A stretch of DNA of 64,000 bases from Flavobacterium sp. (GCF_027531705.1 NZ_JAPZSP010000017.1:24173-88172); one strand, 5' to 3'; counted from the first letter of the stretch, positions 28,241 to 36,022 are shown. Numbers and translations are program-made. The notes: a model not told the origin generated them from the letters alone.

Positions 28241-29869
28241 ATGGACATAAACTTCAACAAAAACGAAGATCATAACAAACTTTTACTATCCGATTTAAAG
28301 CAAAAATTTGCCAAAGTTAAACTTGGCGGTGGCGAAAAAAGAATCGAAAAACTGCATTCCGAAGGCAAAATGACAGCTAGAGAACGCATTGATTACCTGT
28401 TAGATGCCAAATCAAAATCTATCGAAATTGGTGCTTTTGTTGGTGACGGAATGTATGCCGAACATGGCGGTTGTCCTTCTGGTGGTGTGGTAGTAAAAAT
28501 CGGTTATATTTCTGGTAAACAATGCATTGTCGTAGCAAATGATGCTACAGTAAAAGCGGGTGCATGGTTTCCAATTACAGGAAAAAAGAATCTTCGTGCG
28601 CAAGAAATTGCAATGGAAAATCGTCTCCCAATAATTTATTTGGTTGATTCTGCAGGCGTTTATTTGCCAATGCAAGACGAAATTTTTCCTGATAAAGAAC
28701 ATTTTGGTAGAATTTTTAGAAACAATGCCATTATGAGTAGTATGGGAATTACCCAAATTGCTGCCGTTATGGGAAGTTGTGTGGCTGGTGGCGCTTATCT
28801 TCCAATTATGAGTGACGAAGCCATGATTGTGGATAAAACAGGAAGTATTTTCCTCGCTGGAAGTTATTTAGTAAAAGCAGCAATTGGTGAAAATATTGAT
28901 AATGAAACACTTGGTGGTGCAACTACACATTGCGAAATTTCAGGTGTAACCGATTATAAAGCAAAAGATGATAAAGATGCTTTAGACAGAATAAAAAGTA
29001 TTGTTGGCAAAATTGGCGATTACGATAAAGCTGGTTTCAACAGAGAAAAAGCCGAAAAACCTACTGAAAAAGAGAACGATATTTTTGGAATTGTACCAAA
29101 ATCACGTGCCGATCAATATGACATGTACGACATTATCAAACGATTGGTCGACAAATCAGAATGGGACGAATACAAACCCGATTACGGAAAAACAATCATA
29201 ACAGCTTATGCCAGAATCGATGGTTGGGCAGTTGGAATAATTGCTAATCAACGAAAAGTGGTGAAAAACGCTAAAGGCGAAATGCAATTTGGTGGTGCCA
29301 TCTATTCTGATTCGGCTGACAAAGCAACTCGTTTTATTGCCAATTGTAATCAAAAGAAAATTCCGTTGGTTTTCTTGCAAGATGTAACAGGTTTTATGGT
29401 AGGAAGCAAATCGGAACACGGCGGAATTATTAAAGATGGTGCCAAAATGGTAAATGCGGTTTCCAATTCGGTTGTGCCAAAATTCACCATTATTATAGGA
29501 AACTCTTATGGTGCAGGAAATTACGCCATGTGCGGAAAAGCTTATGATCCAAGATTAATTGTAGCTTGGCCAAGTGCAGAACTAGCCGTTATGGGCGGAA
29601 CACAAGCTGCAAAAGTATTAGCACAAATTGAAGCATCATCGCTAAAAGCAAAAGGCGAAACAGTTGACGAAAAAGTAGAACAAGAATTATTTGATAAAAT
29701 CAAAGCAAGATACGACGCACAAGTTTCACCTTATTATGCAGCCGCTCGTTTATGGACAGATGCGATAATCGATCCATTAGAAACTAGAACTTGGATTTCT
29801 ATGGGAATTGAAGCAGCAAACCACTCACCTATTGAGAAGAAATTTAACTTGGGAGTTATTCAGGTTTAG
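28241..29869 (+). CDS. Acyl-CoA carboxylase beta subunit (methylcrotonyl/propionyl type carboxyltransferase)
   Basis: A 542-residue carboxyltransferase that moves CO2 from biotin to an acyl-CoA. The two crotonase-like halves are present: an N-terminal half with VDSAGVYLPMQ and MGSCVAGGAYLPIMSDEA, and a C-terminal half with FLQDVTGFMVGSKSEHGGIIKDGAKM and GNSYGAGNYAMCGKAYDPR. The sequence around GAYLPIMSDE and GATTHCEISGVTDY is closest to 3-methylcrotonyl-CoA carboxylase beta, which would place it in leucine breakdown. The biotin-carrying alpha subunit is not in the window, so the exact substrate stays open. It is followed by an M1 peptidase gene after 47 bases. Confidence 0.88.
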   Translation: MDINFNKNEDHNKLLLSDLKQKFAKVKLGGGEKRIEKLHSEGKMTARERIDYLLDAKSKSIEIGAFVGDGMYAEHGGCPSGGVVVKIGYISGKQCIVVANDATVKAGAWFPITGKKNLRAQEIAMENRLPIIYLVDSAGVYLPMQDEIFPDKEHFGRIFRNNAIMSSMGITQIAAVMGSCVAGGAYLPIMSDEAMIVDKTGSIFLAGSYLVKAAIGENIDNETLGGATTHCEISGVTDYKAKDDKDALDRIKSIVGKIGDYDKAGFNREKAEKPTEKENDIFGIVPKSRADQYDMYDIIKRLVDKSEWDEYKPDYGKTIITAYARIDGWAVGIIANQRKVVKNAKGEMQFGGAIYSDSADKATRFIANCNQKKIPLVFLQDVTGFMVGSKSEHGGIIKDGAKMVNAVSNSVVPKFTIIIGNSYGAGNYAMCGKAYDPRLIVAWPSAELAVMGGTQAAKVLAQIEASSLKAKGETVDEKVEQELFDKIKARYDAQVSPYYAAARLWTDAIIDPLETRTWISMGIEAANHSPIEKKFNLGVIQV

Positions 29870-29916
29870 GAAGTTAGAAGATGGGAGTTATTAGAAATTA
29901 AACTGATTATAAATTA

Positions 29917-31536
29917 ATGAAAAAATTATTTTTTATAACAATTTTATTAGGTTTTCAATCGCTTTTTGCACAGGAAACATTTACACGAAAAGATTCGCTT
30001 CGTGGTGGTTTACAATACGGAAAAGGTAATTATGATGTATTGCGATATGATTTAAACATAAAAGTAAATATTGACGAAAAATCTATTTCGGGTTATAACG
30101 ATATCACTTTCAAAGCAGCCATTAATAAAACCAAAAATATTCAAATCGATTTGTTTGAAAATATGGTAATTGATAGTATCATTCACAATAACGAAAAAAT
30201 TCCTTTTACTAGAGAATTTAATGCTGTGTTTTTAACTTTTCCACAGTTTTTAGTTCAAAAATTTGAAAAAAAAATCAGGGTTTACTATTCTGGTAAACCG
30301 ACCATTGCAAAACGTGCTCCTTGGGATGGCGGTTTTGTTTTTTCCAATGATAAACAAGGAAAACCTTGGGTTGGTGTTGCTTGTCAAGGCGATGGTGCCA
30401 GTTTATGGTTTCCCTGCAAAGATTCTCAAAGTGATGAACCCGATAATGGTGTTTCAATAAAAGTTGCCGTTCCAAATGGTTTAATGAACGTTTCCAACGG
30501 AAGATTGATTGGTAGTGAAGATTTGAAAAACGGCTATACTCGTTGGGATTGGGAAGTTAAAAATCCAATAAACAATTACGATATTACGGTAAATATTGCC
30601 GATTATGCGCATATTCATGATACTCACAATGGTTTAGATTTAGATTATTATGTATTAAAAGAAAATGAAGCAAAAGCCAAAACTCATTTTGAAGAAGTCA
30701 AACCAATGTTAGATTGTTTTGAGAGTAAATTTGGGAAATATCCTTTTGCCGAAGATGGTTACAAGTTAGTTGAAACGCCTTATTTGGGCATGGAACATCA
30801 AAGTGCCGTTGCTTACGGAAATGGGTATCAAAAAGGCTATCGCGGAACGGATTTGTCTGATACTGGAATTGGTTTACTATTCGATTTTATCATTGTTCAC
30901 GAAAGTGGTCACGAATGGTTTGGTAACAGTATAACCAGCAAAGATGTAGCCGATATGTGGATTCACGAAGGTTTTACTTGCTACTCCGAATCAGTTTTTT
31001 TAGAATGCCAATATGGTTACGAAAAAGCGCAAAAATACATCAACGGATTGAAACGAAATGTACTGAACGACAAACCTATAATGGGACAATTTGGTGTTGC
31101 CAACGAAGGTTCAAGCGATATGTATTATAAAGGTGCGTTGATGCTAAATACCATAAGACATATACTAAACGACGATGCTAAATGGTGGAAATTGCTATTA
31201 AGTTACTCAGAAAAATTTCGTCATAGAATTATTGACAATCGAATGGTAGTGGCTTATTTTGAACGTGAAACAGGATTAAATTTGAAACCCGTTTTCAATC
31301 AATATTTAAAGTATAAAAACATTCCAGTTCTTGAATTAAAAGTCACTAAAAAACAATTAGAATACCGCTGGAAAACAGACGAACCTAATTTAACAATGCC
31401 AATCGACATCAAAATAAAAGGAAAAGAAACGCGCTTACAACCTACAAACGAATGGCAAAAATCAACTTTCAAAGTAAAAAAAATGAAAGAAATTGAAGTC
31501 TTGACCAATGAGTTTTTTGTGGATGTTGAGAAGTAG
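29917..31536 (+). CDS. M1-family metallopeptidase (aminopeptidase), exported
   Basis: A 539-residue zinc peptidase with a signal peptide (cleaved near SLFAQ-E). The GAMEN-like substrate motif appears as GMEH (residues 291-294), the zinc motif HESGHEWF at 328-335 (H328, E329, H332), and the third ligand E351 lies 19 residues further in WIHEGF, the exact M1 spacing. It is a short M1 enzyme without the large helical C-terminal domain. It probably removes N-terminal residues from peptides in the periplasm or envelope. An integron-type cassette array begins 31 bases after its stop codon. Confidence 0.92.
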   Translation: MKKLFFITILLGFQSLFAQETFTRKDSLRGGLQYGKGNYDVLRYDLNIKVNIDEKSISGYNDITFKAAINKTKNIQIDLFENMVIDSIIHNNEKIPFTREFNAVFLTFPQFLVQKFEKKIRVYYSGKPTIAKRAPWDGGFVFSNDKQGKPWVGVACQGDGASLWFPCKDSQSDEPDNGVSIKVAVPNGLMNVSNGRLIGSEDLKNGYTRWDWEVKNPINNYDITVNIADYAHIHDTHNGLDLDYYVLKENEAKAKTHFEEVKPMLDCFESKFGKYPFAEDGYKLVETPYLGMEHQSAVAYGNGYQKGYRGTDLSDTGIGLLFDFIIVHESGHEWFGNSITSKDVADMWIHEGFTCYSESVFLECQYGYEKAQKYINGLKRNVLNDKPIMGQFGVANEGSSDMYYKGALMLNTIRHILNDDAKWWKLLLSYSEKFRHRIIDNRMVVAYFERETGLNLKPVFNQYLKYKNIPVLELKVTKKQLEYRWKTDEPNLTMPIDIKIKGKETRLQPTNEWQKSTFKVKKMKEIEVLTNEFFVDVEK

Positions 31537-31622
31537 AAAAGTGATTTCCATGGCACAAATCAATATGTTAGCTGTTATAGTACAAAAAAATGAGCAAAAA
31601 AAATCAACCCAATAACAAGATA

Positions 31623-32189
31623 TTATTTTTGAACATATTTATCAGGATAAACTATTTCGTATTCACTTAAATTTAAAGCCTTTTTATCATAAAGACATAT
31701 TTGTATAGCTGGTCTATAGTCTATAAATTGTTTTTTATTATTAGGCTCAAGTATCATCCTATAAGTATACTCAGGACTTTTATCTGGCGAAATACTATTT
31801 ACCCCAACAGCCCTAGAAGAAGAATAATCAAAAATGTCTAATGTATATTTTAAATAATAGAAAATATCAGATACAGTTGTTGTTTCATCATCAATTAATC
31901 CTTCACTCCTCATAAGATCAATAATTGAACCAAATAAATCCATATGTTCTGGCTCACCTACTAAATCAAAACATTCTTTAGTATTAAAATCACATTTTGC
32001 TTTACATACAATATAATTATTTTTCATTTTTACTTTGCCCCACCAATGAGACAAATATTCAAATGTATCCCAAAAATAAAAACCATAACCAAGCCATGCG
32101 TCATCCGATTTACATTCGAATGGCCCACTATTTATTACTTCCTGAGGATTTTTATCCTTAAGTGTTTGAAAAAGAATTTTTCGAGACAA
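31623..32189 (-). CDS. Probable toxin with ADP-ribosyltransferase-like N-terminal motif (third gene of TAC-like operon)
   Basis: A 188-residue soluble protein. Residues 5-60 (LFQTLKDKNPQEVINSG, then LGYGFYFWDTFEYLSHWWGK at 33-52) resemble the start of small ADP-ribosyltransferase-fold toxins, which show a pattern of LYHGT...lGxGfYfw....A..wA. The expected histidine or arginine of the first motif is not obvious (LFQT), so catalysis is uncertain. The gene follows the SecB-like gene after 7 bases and is the last of the operon. In the CmdTAC phage-defence system an ADP-ribosyltransferase toxin is encoded with an antitoxin and a SecB-like chaperone; this arrangement fits, but the identity is an inference. 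Confidence 0.6.
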   Translation of the reverse strand: MSRKILFQTLKDKNPQEVINSGPFECKSDDAWLGYGFYFWDTFEYLSHWWGKVKMKNNYIVCKAKCDFNTKECFDLVGEPEHMDLFGSIIDLMRSEGLIDDETTTVSDIFYYLKYTLDIFDYSSSRAVGVNSISPDKSPEYTYRMILEPNNKKQFIDYRPAIQICLYDKKALNLSEYEIVYPDKYVQK

Positions 32190-32196
32190 AACTAAA

Positions 32197-32610
32197 CTAT
32201 TTAACTATTGTATTAGCTCTCAATACTGGCTCTAGCTCCGAAAGATTATAAGTCGGTAATACAAGTACAGGAATATTTGCTTGCAATGTTATTGTACTAA
32301 TGAATGCTCTTAAATACGGAAATACAATAGCTATTGAATTTGTAAAGAAAAATGAAGGTATTTCATCTTTAGACGTAACTCCTTCTATTTTGAAAGTCCC
32401 AACACATGTTACTTTAATAAATTGGTAATTATCGTTTTCTGTATCAATAACTGTAAAATCTAATTTTAATTCATATTCAGAAGTTTTTTGATTAAAAACT
32501 CCATGTGGTTCAAAATTAACATCGACTTTTTTTGTTTGTTGTGTCTCAAAGTCTATTGCTACTTTCGTAAACATATAGCTTATCAATTGAAATGATGCAC
32601 TTTTACTCAT
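32197..32610 (-). CDS. SecB-like chaperone of a toxin-antitoxin-chaperone module
   Basis: A 137-residue protein with the SecB fold pattern: an early beta region (VDVNFEPHGVFN, YELKLDFTVI), the strand and loop KVTCVGTFKIEGV, and the family's helix and loop FPYLRAFISTITLQANIPVLVLPTYNL at residues 97-123, which matches SecB's FPYARE...GGFPPLLLxPINF region. Bacteroidota generally do not keep a housekeeping secB for Sec export in such contexts; solitary SecB-like genes beside small toxins are known as TAC chaperones (Rv1957 in Mycobacterium tuberculosis, CmdC in CmdTAC). It lies between a 76-aa gene (11-base gap) and the putative toxin gene (7-base gap). Confidence 0.82.
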   Translation of the reverse strand: MSKSASFQLISYMFTKVAIDFETQQTKKVDVNFEPHGVFNQKTSEYELKLDFTVIDTENDNYQFIKVTCVGTFKIEGVTSKDEIPSFFFTNSIAIVFPYLRAFISTITLQANIPVLVLPTYNLSELEPVLRANTIVK

Positions 32611-32621
32611 ATCTAATATAA

Positions 32622-32852
32622 TTAAAATAAAAACTCCGAAGAGTACTTCGGAGTTGCTAATTTATCGTTATTTTCTTTAATAATAAAATATTTTTCTTCT
32701 TGCCACTTAAAGAACATTTTAGTAACATCTAAAAATTCTTTAAGTTTAGGTCCTTTTGGAGACTCTTTTTTTGTTCTCTCCCAATCACTTTCAATTTTTT
32801 CACGAGAATTATCTTGAAAGTACTTCTTAAGTTTTAATAACATTTCGCTCAT
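32622..32852 (-). CDS. Small putative antitoxin (first gene of TAC-like operon)
   Basis: A 76-residue protein, charged and helical (KLKKYFQDNSREKIESDWERTKKESPKGPKL), with a hydrophobic and aromatic C-terminus (KYSSEFLF). In toxin-antitoxin-chaperone systems the antitoxin ends in a short hydrophobic chaperone-addiction segment bound by the SecB-like partner, and this C-terminus is a fair candidate. An internal start (MLLKLKKYF) three codons downstream is possible. The gene is first in the operon, directly behind the promoter and AT-rich palindrome at 32888-32919, which is where an autoregulating antitoxin gene is expected. No DNA-binding motif is recognised. Confidence 0.62.
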   Translation of the reverse strand: MSEMLLKLKKYFQDNSREKIESDWERTKKESPKGPKLKEFLDVTKMFFKWQEEKYFIIKENNDKLATPKYSSEFLF

Positions 32853-32887
32853 AATATTTCCTTTCTTTTATTGTATGTTACCTTCAA

Positions 32888-32919
32888 CAAAGGTATATAT
32901 ATTGTTCATATATATAACC
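32888..32919 (-). promoter_or_regulatory. Promoter and candidate operator palindrome of the TAC-like operon
   Basis: On the minus strand TACCTTTG (32888-32895) is an exact TAnnTTTG -7 box. It overlaps the edge of an imperfect 28-base palindrome (32892-32919) with arms GGTATATATAT and ATATATATAACC, placed in the promoter spacer. An operator here would let a gene product repress the operon. The start codon of the first gene is ~36 bases downstream, preceded by AAAGGAAA, an unusually purine-rich site for this organism. The remaining bases 32920-33069 show no gene. Confidence 0.6.
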
Positions 32920-33072
32920 ATCTTTAACAATTTATACTGATTCTAAATTACTAAGTCCTCAATTATCTCTTATAGAATCTTTACTAACAACTACTATACC
33001 ACTATTATATAACGCTAAATTTTAATTAATATTTTCTTGATAATCATGCTTATTTTTAACATAAACTACAAC

Positions 33073-33207
33073 AGCTAACAGCCGTTTCACGAAATTGCGG
33101 GGTTTGGGATTTATCAGAATTGGTAATTTTTGAAACTAAATTTTGTCTATATTTGTAATCAAAAGTGTTGAAAATCCGCAACTTCGTGAAGCGGCGACAC
33201 GTTAGCA
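33073..33207 (+). other. attC recombination site 1 (135 bp)
   Basis: R'' box AGCTAAC (33073-33079) and R' box GTTAGCA (33201-33207) bound an imperfect palindrome. The L arms TTTCACGAAATTGCGG (33085-33100) and CCGCAACTTCGTGAAG (33176-33191) are complementary at 14 of 16 positions, with the other two able to form G-T type pairs. Length, AAC/GTT ends and a variable central loop are all as in integron attC sites. R' differs from the strict GTTRRRY consensus at one base. It closes cassette 1. Confidence 0.85.
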
Positions 33208-33978
33208 GCAATATTAAAAATGAGCAAACGAACATTTAACTTAACAATCACAAAACAAAGTAGAGCACTTACTGTGATTTTCTTATTGCCAATTATTGTA
33301 TTTATTTCTATTGTTATTAAATTTGAATCAGATAGTTTCATATTAGGTGGAACAGCATTATTATTTTTCCTTTTTTTAAGCTATTATTTCTTAATTGGAG
33401 AATTAACTGTCTCGATTTATGACGAAAAAATTCATTTTGAATGGAAAAAGAAATTATTTTTTAATTACCGTGATATTGAAACAATCAAGGAATCAGATAT
33501 TGAGAAAATTGTCGTTGATGATGGAAAGTATCTCAGACAAATTAGTACATCAAACATATCCATTAGTCTTGGTACAAGCAGAATAAAACCCAAAGATTCC
33601 TCTAAATTAATTTCTTATTTCAAATCAAAATATACTGTAATTAATAGTTGGGAAAATATCTCAAAAAGTAGATTAAACTCATTCTATAAAATAAATATAG
33701 TTGTCTTAATACTTGTTGGTATTATATTTATTTCACTCGTGTTTATAAAAGGATTTCAACCAAAATTGCTTTTTATATTTCTGTTTTGTGTTCCTCAGTT
33801 GATTATGTATGGCAAACAAATGAAGGATACAATCAATAAAAAATAAATACTGCTGCTAACAGCTGTTTGCAAAAATTGCGAAACTTTAGCAAGTCGGACG
33901 TATTTCTTTCGCAAGATTTATTACTTTAACATAAAATAATCAGTTCCGAAGTTCGCAACCTCGCCAAGCTAGATAACG
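33202..33978 (+). mobile_element. Integron-type gene cassette 2, carrying a PH-like membrane protein
   Basis: This 777-bp cassette runs from G^TTAGCAGCA (cut after 33201) to the cut in the next R' box (after 33978). Its attC R'' region TGCTGCTAAC (33851-33860) is the exact 10-base complement of its first bases GTTAGCAGCA (33201-33210). The single gene is on the plus strand in the standard orientation, starts 18 bases inside the cassette, and ends just before the attC. It is a textbook cassette layout. Confidence 0.87.
33220..33846 (+). CDS. Cassette-encoded membrane protein with PH-like middle domain
   Basis: A 208-residue protein with two hydrophobic segments near the N-terminus (~18-34 and ~42-60), a soluble part of ~100 residues rich in beta-strands (LTVSIYDEKIHFEWKKKLFFNYRDIETIKESDIEKIVV), and two more hydrophobic segments (~158-172 and ~176-195). 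The layout of membrane pairs around a bacterial PH-like domain is seen in several uncharacterised membrane proteins. No function is recognised. It is the only gene of cassette 2 and probably relies on a nearby promoter, since only 18 bases precede it in the cassette. Confidence 0.78.
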   Translation: MSKRTFNLTITKQSRALTVIFLLPIIVFISIVIKFESDSFILGGTALLFFLFLSYYFLIGELTVSIYDEKIHFEWKKKLFFNYRDIETIKESDIEKIVVDDGKYLRQISTSNISISLGTSRIKPKDSSKLISYFKSKYTVINSWENISKSRLNSFYKINIVVLILVGIIFISLVFIKGFQPKLLFIFLFCVPQLIMYGKQMKDTINKK

Positions 33979-33984
33979 TTAGAT
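33854..33984 (+). other. attC recombination site 2 (131 bp)
   Basis: R'' box TGCTAAC (33854-33860) and R' box GTTAGAT (33978-33984, a perfect GTTRRRY) bound an imperfect palindrome. TTGCGAAACTT (33876-33886) pairs with AAGTTCGCAA (33949-33958) leaving one extrahelical A, the kind of bulged base that sets strand choice in attC. The central part is variable. No gene lies between it and menE at 34027. Confidence 0.82.
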
Positions 33985-34026
33985 TTTATAAGTCAAATCA
34001 TTTTCATCCAAACAGCGTTAAAAATC

Positions 34027-35067
34027 CTACTCCAAACTCTCTTTTCTTAAGATTTTTCCAGTAGCCGTTTCTTTGAATTTTGGTATAAAAATTACTTCTT
34101 TTGGTTTTTCATATTTGTCTAAATCATCAAAAAGAGTGCTTTCCAACTCCAATTTTTCGCCTTCAATTACCAAAATTACTTTTTCGCCTAATTCTTTATC
34201 TTCTTTGGCTGCAATGAAAAATCTTGGCTCGATTTTGTCAAATAATTTTTGCTCAATTTCTTCAGGAATTAACTTGATGCCACCGCTGTTTATCACATTA
34301 TCATAACGACCAATAAACTTAAATTGGTTTTCGTTTACCAATTCAACAATATCGTTTGTTACAATAACTTCATCTGAAATTCTTGGCGCATGAAGCACTA
34401 AACAATTTCTATCGTCATACGAAATAGTAACTTCTGGCAAAACGGTAAATGCCTTCTCGCCTACTAATTTTGCTGCAATATGCGTAATGGTTTCGGTCAT
34501 TCCGTAGGTTTCATAAACTTTAGTCGAAACTTTCATCAATTGTTTTTCCAAATCTGGATTGATTTTGGCACCACCAACAATCATTTTTTTAACTCTTTTC
34601 AAACCAGCCATAGAACTTTTTGCTTGCAACGGAACCATAGCAGCAAAATCATAAAAAGTATCATTATTATACAATGGATTGGCACTTGGCGCTACAAAAT
34701 CCATATCTAAACCTAGAATAAAAGCTCTGATGAACATCATTTTTCCAGCAATATATTTGGTTGGTAAACAATGTAAAGCCTTATCACCAGGATTTAATTC
34801 AAAGAAATCACCTGTCGCTAATGCCGAATTTACCATAGCTTGTTTGTCTATTCTAATCAGTTTGGGTGCACCAGTTGTTCCAGATGTTTTAACTTCTAAA
34901 TAGGGTTTGTCATCAAACCAATCTAAAAAGAAATTTCCAACAGGTTTCTGAAAATCAGCACCTTCTTTTATGAAACTATAAGCTACACGCAACATATCAT
35001 CTGCGCTAAAATGGAAACCGTTTAACTTGAATTTGTTGTGAACGTTGTTGTAAGTTGGATTAATCAT
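34027..35067 (-). CDS. menE: o-Succinylbenzoate-CoA ligase (menaquinone synthesis)
   Basis: A 346-residue AMP-forming acyl-CoA synthetase, short for the superfamily but normal for MenE of Bacteroidota. The P-loop TSGTTGAPKLI, ETYGMTETITHIA (adenine-binding), the hinge aspartate in GRYDNVINSGGIKLIPEEIE, and the C-terminal lysine in TATGKILRKES are all seen. It activates o-succinylbenzoate with CoA on the route to menaquinone. It overlaps the end of the protease gene upstream by 8 bases. No other men genes are in the window. Its 3' end faces the cassette array. Confidence 0.88.
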   Translation of the reverse strand: MINPTYNNVHNKFKLNGFHFSADDMLRVAYSFIKEGADFQKPVGNFFLDWFDDKPYLEVKTSGTTGAPKLIRIDKQAMVNSALATGDFFELNPGDKALHCLPTKYIAGKMMFIRAFILGLDMDFVAPSANPLYNNDTFYDFAAMVPLQAKSSMAGLKRVKKMIVGGAKINPDLEKQLMKVSTKVYETYGMTETITHIAAKLVGEKAFTVLPEVTISYDDRNCLVLHAPRISDEVIVTNDIVELVNENQFKFIGRYDNVINSGGIKLIPEEIEQKLFDKIEPRFFIAAKEDKELGEKVILVIEGEKLELESTLFDDLDKYEKPKEVIFIPKFKETATGKILRKESLE

Positions 35068-36022
35068 TAGTTCCTTGTATTTCGTTGATTAGATTAGAAT
35101 TTGTTGAATGAATTTCACCAGTAAGTTTTTCTTTCCAGTTCGTCCAATTGTATTTTTTAGCAAAAATAAATAGCAAAATTGGATATATTATTAAAACAGG
35201 TGCAATAACATCGAAACCTGCTGATGGTTCGGAAATATCTTTTAAAATTGAATGTGTTTGAAACGCTGACCAATCTGCGGTAACTAACAAAGCTCCGACC
35301 AAATTATTGGCAGCATGAAAACCAAGAGAAAGTTCCATTCCTTCATCCATGAGCGTTAAAATTCCTAGAAAAAAACCTGTTCCTATATAGTAAACTAAGA
35401 CGATGTAACCCATTTTAGTCACTTCGGGATTGGCAATATGCATTAATCCAAAAATTGAAGATGTCGTGATCAATGGAAACCATTTATTGCGAGCTAAATT
35501 TCCAAAACCTTGCATCAAATAACCTCTAAAAACATATTCTTCACAGCTGGTTTGAATAGGAATCATAAGTGTTCCAATGATTACCAAAATCAAAAATGGA
35601 ACTAATTTGAAGTTCATTACAAAACTTTCAGGCGAAGTATAATAAAGAATTGCCGTTGAAATTATGGTAAAAAGTGACCAAATTGTAAATGAAAATAAAA
35701 TACGACTCCAATCGACTTTTGCTCTTGAAGTTGTAACAGATAACATGGTTTGTTTGTGAATGTTTTTTACAACAATATAAATCCCAAACATGGCGAAAAC
35801 AAAGCTAAGCATTATCAAAAATAAGGTCAAATTTGGCTCGAGATATGTCATCAAACTTTTTTCGTCTAATTGCGGCATTCCTTTTCCATCAGAAAATGAT
35901 TTGGCAAAAATTCCAATCATCAACGGAATCTGTCCGAAGCTTGATATTAAAATGACAACTAATGAGCCAACAATGTATTTCCAAAATTTGTTTTCGGGTT
36001 TAATTCCCTGTTCTATAAACAT
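35060..36022 (-). CDS. CPBP-family intramembrane metalloprotease
   Basis: A 320-residue polytopic membrane protein with about eight hydrophobic segments. The ABI/CAAX protease motifs are present: EEYVFRGYLMQ (motif 1), FGLMHIANPE (motif 2 with histidine) and GFHAANNL (motif 3). Members are putative intramembrane glutamic or metallo-type endopeptidases, including CAAX processing and bacteriocin self-immunity proteins; the substrate here is unknown. It is the first gene of a two-gene operon with menE (8-base overlap), a pairing that may just be positional. It is divergent from the arsC-like gene. Confidence 0.88.
   Translation of the reverse strand: MFIEQGIKPENKFWKYIVGSLVVILISSFGQIPLMIGIFAKSFSDGKGMPQLDEKSLMTYLEPNLTLFLIMLSFVFAMFGIYIVVKNIHKQTMLSVTTSRAKVDWSRILFSFTIWSLFTIISTAILYYTSPESFVMNFKLVPFLILVIIGTLMIPIQTSCEEYVFRGYLMQGFGNLARNKWFPLITTSSIFGLMHIANPEVTKMGYIVLVYYIGTGFFLGILTLMDEGMELSLGFHAANNLVGALLVTADWSAFQTHSILKDISEPSAGFDVIAPVLIIYPILLFIFAKKYNWTNWKEKLTGEIHSTNSNLINEIQGTND

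Larger units (their letters stand above)
31568..33201. mobile_element. Integron-type gene cassette 1, carrying a toxin-antitoxin-chaperone-like operon
   Basis: The cassette runs from the cut G^TTAGCTGTT (G at 31567) to the cut in the R' box of its attC (33201). Its attC R'' arm contains AACAGCTAAC (33070-33079), the exact complement of the cassette's first bases GTTAGCTGTT (31567-31576). In an excised integron cassette these two parts must pair, so the match is strong evidence. The cassette is 1634 bp and holds three genes on the minus strand, opposite to the normal cassette orientation, with their own promoter at the attC side. A 26-codon plus-strand frame begins 22 bases inside the cassette (31590) and may be a relic. 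There is no integrase nearby. Confidence 0.85.

Noticed and set aside
32197..32610. Housekeeping SecB for Sec export
   Set aside because: The gene is inside a mobile cassette, in an operon with two small accessory genes; a TAC-type chaperone is a better reading.
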